A DNA stretch of 12,868 nt from contig URDN01000056.1 of the NCBI GenBank assembly GCA_900546495.1, positions 1 to 12,868 of the forward strand. The letters are read 5' to 3'. Below, piece by piece: positions 6,811-12,868 of the stretch. Below the pieces are notes generated by a model. The model made no database searches. It saw nothing but the letters and a program-made list of their open reading frames with translations, and was not told the DNA's origin. The position numbers and the translations under genes were made by a program. The DNA comes from an uncultured Lachnospiraceae bacterium (GTDB lineage Bacteria; Bacillota; Clostridia; Lachnospirales; Lachnospiraceae). How positions within the stretch are numbered: the stretch's first letter is position 1; the number at the start of each line of letters is the position of its first letter.

Positions 6811-7242
6811 ATGACAAAAGATGTATTGATTACAATTTGCGGGATTCAGAAAAGAGACGGTGAGGCAGATGAGCCGATTGAGACTGTCACACCGGGCGAA
6901 TATTATTTTCGCAATGGAAAACATTATATTCTTTATGAAGAAGTTCAGGAGGGAATTGCGGAAGTAACCAAATGCATGATAAAGATTGGCGTTGACAGTG
7001 TAGATCTGTCCAAAAAGGGCGCATCCGGGGTACATATGATGTTTCAGAGAGACAAAAAGACACGCACTTCTTATCAGACACCGTATGGAAGTCTGATGCT
7101 GGGCTTTGATTCCAAAGTGATCCGTGTGCTGGAGTCAGAGGATACGATCCATCTGAATCTGGAGTATGATCTGGAAGTGGAGGAAGAACATCTGGCAGAA
7201 TGTTCCCTGACTTTAAAGGTGCAGGCAAAGCAGCCAAGATAG
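6811..7242 (+). CDS. DUF1934 (YwiB-like) small beta-barrel protein
   Basis: A 143-residue cytosolic protein with no signal peptide. It resembles the DUF1934/YwiB family of small lipocalin-like beta-barrel proteins. Supporting features are alternating hydrophobic strands, the segment TPGEYYFRNGKHYILYEE (about 27-44) with its typical Y-x-x-Y-x-E ending, and the late YQTPYGSLMLGF (about 87-98) where the family has a Y-x-T-P-x-G motif. The biochemical function of the family is not established. ATGAGGA at 6798-6804 gives a 6-base spacing to the ATG. It starts 68 bases after spoIIR and may be read through from it, and murI follows after 176 bases. Confidence is good for family and none for role. 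Confidence 0.82.
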   Translation: MTKDVLITICGIQKRDGEADEPIETVTPGEYYFRNGKHYILYEEVQEGIAEVTKCMIKIGVDSVDLSKKGASGVHMMFQRDKKTRTSYQTPYGSLMLGFDSKVIRVLESEDTIHLNLEYDLEVEEEHLAECSLTLKVQAKQPR

Positions 7243-7247
7243 TTTGT

Positions 7248-7381
7248 TTTTATCTCAGTCTGAATTGAGGCTAACTTCTACAAATGGTGAGCGATAACAA
7301 ATTTTTCTCCGTGGGAGTTTAATCTACAAAAAATAAGAAGGATAACGCAAAGAAATGTGTTGAATGATCTACAAAAAATAA
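7248..7381. repeat. Intergenic stretch with short repeats before murI
   Basis: No gene is visible. TTTTATCTCAGTC (7248-7260) is identical to the left arm region of the hairpin at 10230-10242, but no matching right arm follows, so this looks like a decayed or truncated copy. A separate 15-base direct repeat, ATCTACAAAAAATAA, occurs at 7322-7336 and 7367-7381. A promoter for murI is expected here, but none is convincing. Confidence 0.45.
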
Positions 7382-7418
7382 ACAGAAAAAGGTTCTTATC
7401 AACAGGAAGGATAGAAAA

Positions 7419-8252
7419 ATGGCAGAAAATCAGGATTTTAGATATGCACCTATCGGTGTTTTTGATTCCGGTGTGGGTGGATTGACAGTGGCGCGTGAGA
7501 TCATGCGTCAGATACCGAATGAGCGCATTATTTATTTTGGCGATACCGCCAGAGTGCCATATGGAAGCAAATCAAAGGAGACAATTATCCGTTTTTCCAG
7601 ACAGATTATCCGTTTCCTGCAGAGCAAAGGCGTAAAGGCAATCGTGATCGCCTGCAATACCGCCAGTGCGCTGGCACTGGATACCGTGCAGCCGGAGTTT
7701 GATATTCCGATTATCGGTGTGTTGAGACCGGGGGCAAAGGAAGCTGCGAGGGTGACAAAAAATGGTAAAATTGGTGTAATTGCAACAGAAAGTACAATTG
7801 AGAGTCAGGTGTATACGGAGGTTATCCATTCCCATAAACCAAACGCACAGGTATTGGGCAAGCCGTGTCCGTTGTTTGTACCGCTGGTGGAAGAGGGCTG
7901 GTTAAAAGATCCGGTGACAGTGGAAGTGGCAAACCGTTACTTGGAGCCATTGCTGGAATCCGGTATTGACACACTGATCATGGGATGTACCCATTATCCG
8001 CTGCTTCGTTCCACGCTTCGTCAGATCATGGGAGAAAAAGTCAATCTGGTAAATCCGGCCTATGAGACAGCCAGAGAGCTGAAAGCACTGCTGGAGCGGG
8101 GCGGACTGAATAATGATGGTAAACAATCTTATGAGGGTGCGATGCATGAGTTTTATGTCAGTGATGCGGCAAACAAGTTTAAGAATTTTGCAAATTCTAT
8201 TCTGCCATATGGCGTGGATACGACACAACTGATTCATATTGAAGATTATTAA
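7419..8252 (+). CDS. murI: Glutamate racemase
   Basis: Cytosolic enzyme that interconverts L- and D-glutamate, supplying the D-glutamate of the peptidoglycan stem peptide. The 277 residues fit the family (about 265-285). Both catalytic cysteines are present in their motifs: Cys79 in ACNTASA and Cys190 in GCTHYPLL, with His192 alongside. The N-terminal GVFDSGVGGLTV (13-24) carries the conserved Asp16, and GDTARVPYG (41-49) is typical. The C-terminal position that often reads D-S-A-E is VNPAYETA here, a variant I would not take as a change of function. AGGAAGGA at 7404-7411 serves the ATG. The stop codon runs straight into a bidirectional terminator shared with the convergent gene downstream. 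Confidence 0.96.
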   Translation: MAENQDFRYAPIGVFDSGVGGLTVAREIMRQIPNERIIYFGDTARVPYGSKSKETIIRFSRQIIRFLQSKGVKAIVIACNTASALALDTVQPEFDIPIIGVLRPGAKEAARVTKNGKIGVIATESTIESQVYTEVIHSHKPNAQVLGKPCPLFVPLVEEGWLKDPVTVEVANRYLEPLLESGIDTLIMGCTHYPLLRSTLRQIMGEKVNLVNPAYETARELKALLERGGLNNDGKQSYEGAMHEFYVSDAANKFKNFANSILPYGVDTTQLIHIEDY

Positions 8253-8253
8253 A

Positions 8254-8300
8254 AAAACATCGGTGAGTGGGTTGATCAGAAATCCATTCATCGATGTTTT
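8254..8300. terminator. Bidirectional intrinsic terminator between murI and the minus-strand gene
   Basis: AAAACATCG (8254-8262) pairs with CGATGTTTT (8292-8300), and the stem continues with 8263-8270 against 8284-8291. This gives 17 pairs in all, with two G-T wobbles and a 13-base loop. T-rich sequence follows on the + strand. Seven A at 8251-8257 give a T-run on the - strand. It can therefore end both murI and the opposing gene. Confidence 0.88.
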
Positions 8301-8329
8301 TATTTGTTACGTTGTATGCAATTACAAAC

Positions 8330-8776
8330 TTATTTCTGTCCAGTAAGTTTTGCAAAGAATCCGCGTTTCTTTTCCGGTTTTTCCAAAGGCCCGCGCACAC
8401 CGCGAACATCTGAAATGAACAGACCGCTCAGAGAAGCTTTTACTTCTTTTTTCACCGGGATCTGATCATAAATCTGGTTATCTGCAATCAGAGTAACGAT
8501 CTGAGGTCCAACTTTTGCTTTTACAACCGGCACTTTTGCAAGTCTTGCAAAACGTGGGGTCTGGTCAATGACCTGCTGTGGCAGTCCGGACTCTTTCATG
8601 CGGAGTTTTTTCTTGTCAATGATCAGCATGTTGACCCACTGTGCAGCCTGGTCGATGGCAGCCTGCTGTTCGTCACGTTTCTTCATATTTCTTTTGCCCA
8701 TGAAATAGAGCAGGATGATTGCGCCAACACAAGCGGCAATAACAACAATAAGTACAATGATATTAGCTGTTGTCAC
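8330..8776 (-). CDS. Small membrane-anchored protein of unknown function
   Basis: I do not recognise a named family. The 148-residue product begins with an uncharged N terminus and a strong membrane helix (about 5-25, IIVLIVVIAACVGAIILLYF). It then has the basic stretch GKRNMKKR, which by the positive-inside rule puts the remaining 120 residues in the cytoplasm. That domain is basic, with a helical start and a likely beta-rich middle (KVGPQIVTLIADNQIYDQIP), and a lysine-rich tail. The start is GTG at 8776, chosen because a perfect AAGGAGG (- strand, 8787-8793) lies 10 bases upstream. It has its own promoter and shares a terminator with murI, so it is a single-gene unit and the only minus-strand gene here. 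Confidence 0.82.
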   Translation of the reverse strand: MTTANIIVLIVVIAACVGAIILLYFMGKRNMKKRDEQQAAIDQAAQWVNMLIIDKKKLRMKESGLPQQVIDQTPRFARLAKVPVVKAKVGPQIVTLIADNQIYDQIPVKKEVKASLSGLFISDVRGVRGPLEKPEKKRGFFAKLTGQK

Positions 8777-8835
8777 AGATATATTTCCTCCTTCATCGGT
8801 ATTTTTAGTCGATAGTAATACTAAGTCTGTATGCT

Positions 8836-8864
8836 ATTGTATCATTGATTATATGAAAACTCAA
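8836..8864 (-). promoter_or_regulatory. Probable sigma-A promoter for the minus-strand gene
   Basis: Read on the - strand: TTGAGT (8864-8859) as the -35 box, a 17-base spacer, then TACAAT (8841-8836) as the -10 box, one mismatch from consensus. Transcription would start near 8829, leaving a leader of about 50 bases with an AAGGAGG site. Confidence 0.65.
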
Positions 8865-8991
8865 GAAAAAATTAAGAAGAATGACTTTTCATTTATAGGG
8901 AAATATGGTATCTTTAAAAGCAGTGATGTCTTCTGAAAAGAATGCAGGAAATCAACAGAAAATGTTCATTATAGAAAGGAAAACATAAAAG

Positions 8992-10179
8992 ATGAAAAAG
9001 AAACTTGTAATGATACTGATGGCAGTCATGGTCGCTTCTGCAACACTGGGCGGTTGTGGACAGAAAGGTGCAGAAACAGGAACTAGCGTATCTGCTGAGG
9101 AAGAAGATGTGCAGATCAGCTATAAAGAGCTGATGAAAGCAACAGATTATAAAGTGCAGAAATATGTAAAACTGAATGACTACATGAATATGACGGTAGA
9201 ATTATCCCAGGATTATTCTATTACCGATGAACAGATTCAGGAATACATTGAGTACCTGCTGTCCATGTATCCGGAATATGAGACCACTGACAAGACAACC
9301 GTAGAGAACGGTGACATCGTAAATATTGATTATGTCGGAAAAGTAGACGGCGAGGAGTTCAACGGCGGAAGCGCAACAGGACAGCATCTGGAAATTGGTT
9401 CCGGATCTTTTATCGATGGATTCGAGGATGGTCTGATCGGAAAAAATGTTGGTGATACAGTAGATCTGAACCTGACATTCCCGGATAGTTATTCTAATAC
9501 TGACCTGGCAGGCAAAGATGTTGTATTTACAGTAACAATTAACGGTATTGAGACAAAGAAAGATATCGGATACGAAGATCTGACCGATGAGTATGTCAGC
9601 GAAAACTTTGGTACACAGGGTATTTCAACCATTGATGAACTGAAATCCCAGGTAAGCAGCGGTTTAGAGCAGCAAGTTTACTCCAAAAAAATGCGGGAGG
9701 TTCAGACAGAGGTTCTTGCAAAACTCTTAGATGAGTGTGAAGTTACGATCCCGGATGGACTGCTTGATCAGAGAATCGCAGAGTACAAAGAGCGTGTCAA
9801 CAAGATGGTAGAGGACAGCGGACAGAGCTTTGAGGATTATACTGGTAAGACAGAAGATGAATTTTATAAGGATATCGATACAACGATGGAAGAAAGTCTG
9901 AAACAGGAACTGATCCTGGAAGCAATTGTAAGAGATATGAAACTCTCTATTTCAGAAAAGAGCTTTGAATCATTCGTAGATCAGTATGTATCCAGCTACA
10001 AGTTTGACAGCAGAGATGCATTTTATGAGGAGTACGGCGGCGAGGATTACATCAAATTAAGCTACGCTGAGAATCAGGCTCTGTCAAAAATCATGGACAG
10101 TGTAAAGACAACTGCAAAAGACACATCTTCCTCTGATTCTTCTACCGGTGCAGACGACAGCTCCGCAGATGCAGAGTAG
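8992..10179 (+). CDS. Secreted FKBP-domain, trigger-factor-like lipoprotein (peptidyl-prolyl isomerase)
   Basis: A probable cell-surface folding factor. The 395 residues start with a lipoprotein signal (KKK, hydrophobic core, LGGC with lipidated Cys22). Residues about 103-187 form an FKBP-type isomerase domain as in trigger factor: VENGDIVNIDYVGKVDGEEF, then FIDGFEDGLIGKNVGD and a V-F-x-V-x-I-x-G-I ending. Residues about 195-370 are charged and helical, resembling the C-terminal chaperone arms of trigger factor. The N-terminal ribosome-binding domain is absent and the export signal stands in its place, so this is not the ribosome-bound Tig. The tail (378-395) is rich in Ser, Asp and Ala. It likely acts between membrane and wall on exported proteins, much as PrsA does. 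AAAGGA lies 11 bases before the ATG. Domain calls are from motifs; substrates are unknown. Confidence 0.88.
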   Translation: MKKKLVMILMAVMVASATLGGCGQKGAETGTSVSAEEEDVQISYKELMKATDYKVQKYVKLNDYMNMTVELSQDYSITDEQIQEYIEYLLSMYPEYETTDKTTVENGDIVNIDYVGKVDGEEFNGGSATGQHLEIGSGSFIDGFEDGLIGKNVGDTVDLNLTFPDSYSNTDLAGKDVVFTVTINGIETKKDIGYEDLTDEYVSENFGTQGISTIDELKSQVSSGLEQQVYSKKMREVQTEVLAKLLDECEVTIPDGLLDQRIAEYKERVNKMVEDSGQSFEDYTGKTEDEFYKDIDTTMEESLKQELILEAIVRDMKLSISEKSFESFVDQYVSSYKFDSRDAFYEEYGGEDYIKLSYAENQALSKIMDSVKTTAKDTSSSDSSTGADDSSADAE

Positions 10180-10230
10180 AAATCTGGCAGCAGGTAATAC
10201 TTTGGAAAAAAGAGGATCGTGAAGATCTGT

Positions 10231-10268
10231 TTTATCTCAGTCGGAGTATAATCTCCGACTGAGATAAA
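10231..10268. repeat. Perfect 16-base hairpin
   Basis: TTTATCTCAGTCGGAG (10231-10246) pairs without error to CTCCGACTGAGATAAA (10253-10268) around loop TATAAT. No T-run follows, so it is not an ordinary terminator, although it lies 51 bases after the lipoprotein gene. Its core is the same module as the second hairpin of the 3506-3627 element, with a compensatory base-pair swap. Confidence 0.85.
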
Positions 10269-10276
10269 CGCTACGC

Positions 10277-10357
10277 GAGAATGTGCAGTGATTCTGAAAA
10301 GAATATGTCAGCTTACGCTGACCAGAATCACGCACCAAGTCTCACGTGCGTTCGACT
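10277..10357. repeat. Well-preserved copy of the second intergenic repeat family
   Basis: Homologous without gaps to 5985-6065 (about 58 of 81 by hand). This copy folds well. GTGC plus GTGATTCTG (10283-10296, one bulged A) pairs with CAGAATCAC plus GCAC (10323-10335), and an inner hairpin GTCAGC-TTAC-GCTGAC lies at 10307-10322. Flanking CGCTACGCGAGA and TCTCACGTGCG can pair imperfectly to extend the stem. Together with the 16-base hairpin just upstream it fills most of the gap before asnS. Confidence 0.75.
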
Positions 10358-10385
10358 TGAAAAAAACAAAAAAGATTGATGAAAT
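10357..10385 (+). promoter_or_regulatory. asnS: Weak candidate promoter for asnS
   Basis: TTGAAA (10357-10362), a 17-base spacer and TGAAAT (10380-10385, two mismatches) form a possible sigma-A promoter. It begins at the very end of the repeat, so the repeat edge would supply the first base of the -35 box. The match is modest. Confidence 0.3.
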
Positions 10386-10419
10386 TAGCTGAGGGGCTAA
10401 CAGTTGGGAGGCAATGATT

Positions 10420-11811
10420 ATGGAACTGACAAACATTCGTGACATATTCAGAAACAAAGAAGAGTATCTTGAGAAAAAAGTAACTATCGGAGGATGGGTA
10501 CGTTCCGTTCGCGGATCTAAAAAATTTGGATTTATCGTAGTAAATGACGGTACATTTTTTGAACCGTTACAGATTGTTTACGGAGATCATCTGGAAAACT
10601 TTGCAGAGATTTCAAAATTAAACGTAGGTGCTGCCATCATCGTAACCGGTAAACTGGTTCCGACACCGGAAGCAAAGCAGCCGTTTGAGATTCAGGCAGA
10701 AAGCGTTGAGGTCGAGGGTGCATCCGCACCGGATTATCCGTTGCAGAAAAAACGTCATACATTCGAGTATCTGAGAACGATTTCTCATTTACGCCCGCGT
10801 ACCAATACCTTTGAGGCAGTATTCCGTGTACGTTCCCTGATCGCATATGCGATCCACAAATTCTTCCAGGAGCGTGATTTTGTGTATGTACACACACCAC
10901 TGATCACAGGAAGTGACTGCGAGGGAGCAGGAGAGATGTTCCAGGTAACAACCATGGATCTGAACAATGTACCGAAAAAAGACGATGGAAGTGTTGATTT
11001 TACTCAGGATTTCTTTGGAAAACCAACCAACCTGACCGTAAGTGGACAGTTAAACGGTGAGACTTATGCTATGGCATTCAAAAATATCTATACGTTTGGA
11101 CCGACTTTCCGTGCAGAAAATTCCAATACTACCCGTCATGCGGCAGAGTTCTGGATGATCGAGCCTGAGATTGCTTTTGCAGATCTGAAAGACGATATGG
11201 TGCTGGCAGAGAGCATGTTAAAATATGTCATCCGTTACGTGTTGGAGCATGCGCCGGAAGAGATGGAATTCTTCAACAAGTTCGTTGACAAAGGATTACT
11301 TGACCGTCTGAACCATGTATTAAATTCTGACTTTGGTCATGTAACTTATACAGAAGCAATCGAGATCCTTGAGAAAAATAATGACAAATTCGATTACAAA
11401 GTATTCTGGGGCGCAGATCTGCAGACAGAGCATGAACGTTATCTGACAGAGGAAATCTTCAAACGTCCGGTATTTGTAACTGATTATCCGAAGGAGATCA
11501 AGGCATTCTATATGAAACTGAACGAGGATGGTAAAACCGTTGCCGCTATGGACTGTCTGGTTCCGGGCATCGGCGAGATCATCGGCGGAAGTCAGCGTGA
11601 AGACGATTACGACAAACTGCTTGAGAGAATGAAAGAACTGGGACTCAATGAAGCAGATTACGATTTCTATCTGGATCTGAGAAAATACGGTTCTGCAAGA
11701 CATGCAGGCTTCGGACTTGGATTTGAGCGCTGCGTTATGTACCTGACAGGTATGGGCAACATCCGCGACGTAATCCCGTTCCCAAGAACAGTAAATAACT
11801 GCGAATTATAA
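10420..11811 (+). CDS. asnS: Asparagine--tRNA ligase
   Basis: Class IIb aminoacyl-tRNA synthetase that charges tRNA-Asn with asparagine in the cytosol. The product is 463 residues from the start chosen here, the usual length for bacterial AsnRS. An N-terminal OB-fold anticodon domain (about 20-100) contains GWVRSVRGSKKFGFIVVNDG. The catalytic core has motif 2 FRAENSNTTRHAAEFWMIEP (about 230-249), with the FRAE arginine, and motif 3 GFGLGFERCVMYLTGMGNIR near the C terminus. The AEFWMIEPE and final IRDVIPFPRT stretches mark it as AsnRS rather than AspRS. An ATG also lies at 10414, but the GGGAGG site (10406-10411) is only 2 bases from it and 8 bases from the ATG at 10420. No T-box leader was found upstream. 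The coding sequence is intact. Confidence 0.96.
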   Translation: MELTNIRDIFRNKEEYLEKKVTIGGWVRSVRGSKKFGFIVVNDGTFFEPLQIVYGDHLENFAEISKLNVGAAIIVTGKLVPTPEAKQPFEIQAESVEVEGASAPDYPLQKKRHTFEYLRTISHLRPRTNTFEAVFRVRSLIAYAIHKFFQERDFVYVHTPLITGSDCEGAGEMFQVTTMDLNNVPKKDDGSVDFTQDFFGKPTNLTVSGQLNGETYAMAFKNIYTFGPTFRAENSNTTRHAAEFWMIEPEIAFADLKDDMVLAESMLKYVIRYVLEHAPEEMEFFNKFVDKGLLDRLNHVLNSDFGHVTYTEAIEILEKNNDKFDYKVFWGADLQTEHERYLTEEIFKRPVFVTDYPKEIKAFYMKLNEDGKTVAAMDCLVPGIGEIIGGSQREDDYDKLLERMKELGLNEADYDFYLDLRKYGSARHAGFGLGFERCVMYLTGMGNIRDVIPFPRTVNNCEL

Positions 11812-11834
11812 TTCTTTTTACAGTGCCAGAATCT

Positions 11835-11869
11835 ATGTGCCATGTCATGCTTGCATGTAAAGGGCACAT
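11835..11869. other. Small hairpin after asnS
   Basis: ATGTGCC (11835-11841) pairs with GGCACAT (11863-11869), with a small inner CATG-CTTG-CATG hairpin at 11846-11857. No T-run follows. It may be a 3' stabilising structure of the asnS message. Confidence 0.5.
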
Positions 11870-11883
11870 GAGATACGGGGCGC

Positions 11884-11954
11884 GTTTCACACTAGGAAAA
11901 AGGAAGGAGCCTTGCGATTTCCGAAGTGAGTGTAGAAATGTGAGCGTGTGAAAC
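11884..11954. repeat. Inverted repeat with alternative pairing partners
   Basis: GTTTCACAC (11884-11892) pairs exactly with GTGTGAAAC (11946-11954). Inside, GGAAA (11895-11899) can pair with TTTCC (11918-11922). The right side also has an imperfect tandem repeat, GTGAGTGTAGAAA (11926-11938) and GTGAGCGTGTGAAA (11940-11953), so the left arm has two possible partners. No reading frame is convincing here; function is unknown. Confidence 0.55.
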
Positions 11955-11995
11955 ACAGAACATTCCGTAAAAAGAATAAGCGTAATTTAATTAAA

Positions 11996-12028
11996 AAGGG
12001 GAGGTTTGGTGCATGCCGACCTCCCTTT
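11996..12028 (+). terminator. Probable intrinsic terminator after asnS
   Basis: AAGGGGAGGT (11996-12005) pairs with ACCTCCCTTT (12019-12028), 10 pairs including one G-T wobble. The 13-base loop can itself pair briefly (GGT with GCC). The T-tract is short and partly within the stem (CTTTCTT), so efficiency may be moderate. It lies 20 bases before truA and may act as a terminator for asnS or an attenuator of truA. Confidence 0.65.
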
Positions 12029-12048
12029 CTTAGACAAAGAGGATATTT

Positions 12049-12810
12049 ATGGTGAATTACAAAATATATATTCAATATGATGGAACCCGCTACAAAGGAT
12101 GGCAGAGACAGCGCACCACGGATCAGACGATTCAGGGCAAGATTGAGGCAATTTTAACAAGGCGGTACGGACGCACCATTGAAATCGATGGTTCCGGTCG
12201 GACGGATGCCGGTGTACATGCCCATGGACAGGTGGCAAATTTTCGGATTCCGGAGACGTTGTGTGACGGAAAATTGCCGGAGGAGGTTTGCGATGAACTG
12301 CTGGAACTTTTTGCAGAATATCTGCCGGAAGATATTGCGGTGACAGAGGTGCGGGTGGCATCCGCGCGGTTCCACAGTCGGTTAAATGTTGTGAAAAAGA
12401 CGTATGTGTACCGTATCTGGAACGCGGCATATCCCAATGTGTTCGAACGAAAATTTATGCTGCATGATACGCGGCATATGGATGTGGAAGCTATGCGTCA
12501 GGCAGCAGAATATCTGCTTGGAAAACATGATTTTGCGGCGTTTTGTGGAAATGCAAAGATGAAAAAATCTACGGTGCGCACGATTCATGAGATTACCATT
12601 GAAGAAATCAGCGGTGAGATCCGTTTTGCCTATACCGGAAATGGATTTTTGCAAAATATGATCCGTATCGTGACAGGAACGCTGGTGGATGTGGGAACCG
12701 GAGTCTATCCGCCTGAACATGTTGCCGAAATCATGGAGTCAAAAATCCGGGCAGAGGCAGGTCCGACAATGCCGGCGCAGGGACTGACACTGTGGGAAGT
12801 GGTATATTGA
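12049..12810 (+). CDS. truA: tRNA pseudouridine(38-40) synthase
   Basis: TruA converts uridines 38-40 in the anticodon stem-loop of many tRNAs to pseudouridine. The 253 residues match the usual 245-270. The catalytic aspartate is Asp53 in GSGRTDAGVHAHGQV (48-62), the invariant family motif. YIQYDGTRYKGWQRQ (7-21) is the typical opening. The C-terminal half carries FHSRLNVVKKTYVYRI, and NGFLQNMIRIVTGTLVDVG lies near residues 201-219. The ATG at 12049 is served by AGAGG at 12038-12042; a GTG directly after it is a less likely start. It follows the asnS terminator and is itself followed, 6 bases after the stop, by a copy of the cloverleaf repeat. Identification is firm. Confidence 0.96.
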   Translation: MVNYKIYIQYDGTRYKGWQRQRTTDQTIQGKIEAILTRRYGRTIEIDGSGRTDAGVHAHGQVANFRIPETLCDGKLPEEVCDELLELFAEYLPEDIAVTEVRVASARFHSRLNVVKKTYVYRIWNAAYPNVFERKFMLHDTRHMDVEAMRQAAEYLLGKHDFAAFCGNAKMKKSTVRTIHEITIEEISGEIRFAYTGNGFLQNMIRIVTGTLVDVGTGVYPPEHVAEIMESKIRAEAGPTMPAQGLTLWEVVY

Positions 12811-12816
12811 TGCATA

Positions 12817-12868
12817 TGAACGCAGAATAAGCATTCCCCCGCTTCAAGTGCGTAGAGCACTAAGCGGT
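12817..12868. repeat. Second copy of the cloverleaf repeat, cut by the window end
   Basis: These 52 bases match 3506-3557 with a single difference (A at 3534, C at 12845). They cover the left terminal repeat GAACGCAG, the left arm of the first hairpin and the complete inner AGTGC-GTAGA-GCACT stem. The sole difference falls at an unpaired junction base of the predicted fold. The remainder lies beyond the window. Confidence 0.85.

Noticed and set aside
10231..10268. Terminator for the lipoprotein gene
   Set aside because: The stem is perfect and long, but no T-run follows on either strand, so it is reported as a repeat hairpin instead.
10180..10413. T-box riboswitch before asnS
   Set aside because: Aminoacyl-tRNA synthetase genes in Bacillota often carry a T-box, but I found neither the conserved T-box sequence nor a terminator/antiterminator pair here. 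The structure present is explained by the dispersed repeats.

Overview
The window reads as an ordinary chromosomal segment of an endospore-forming member of the Clostridia (Bacillota), most likely Lachnospiraceae. The evidence is a three-gene GerA-type germinant receptor next to spoIIR, AGGAGG-type ribosome binding sites, A/T-rich intergenic DNA and housekeeping proteins of clostridial type. The family-level assignment is inferred from protein style, not from a search. Twelve protein genes are supported. Eleven are on the + strand and one, at 8330-8776, is on the - strand. No gap longer than 300 bases lacks a gene.

Layout. Positions 1-255 are non-coding, with a good sigma-A promoter and a GntR-like palindrome before ispE (isoprenoid precursor synthesis). 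ispE is followed after 28 bases by a GntR/FCD regulator, which ends at a clear intrinsic terminator. Next comes the germination receptor operon gerAA-gerAB-gerAC (1933-5926). It is interrupted between its first two genes by a 232-base spacer that holds a strongly folded repeat. spoIIR (signal for sigma-E activation), a DUF1934/YwiB-like gene and murI (D-glutamate for peptidoglycan) follow. murI and the convergent small membrane protein gene share a bidirectional terminator. A divergent intergenic region then leads to a secreted FKBP/trigger-factor-like lipoprotein, asnS and truA.

The genes are mostly independent core functions. The sporulation part (gerA operon plus spoIIR) covers two ends of the spore cycle, early compartment signalling and later nutrient sensing.

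The least ordinary content is non-coding. A 122-base element at 3506-3627 can fold as a four-way cloverleaf closed by 8-base terminal inverted repeats, and 52 bases of a second copy (one mismatch) begin just after truA and run off the window end. A second family is present at 5985-6065 and 10277-10357. A hairpin module occurs in the cloverleaf element and just before the 10277 copy, and its one difference is a compensatory G-C to C-G swap, which supports selection on, or common descent of, the folded form. I saw no phage genes, transposase, CRISPR array, tRNA or rRNA gene, or defence system.
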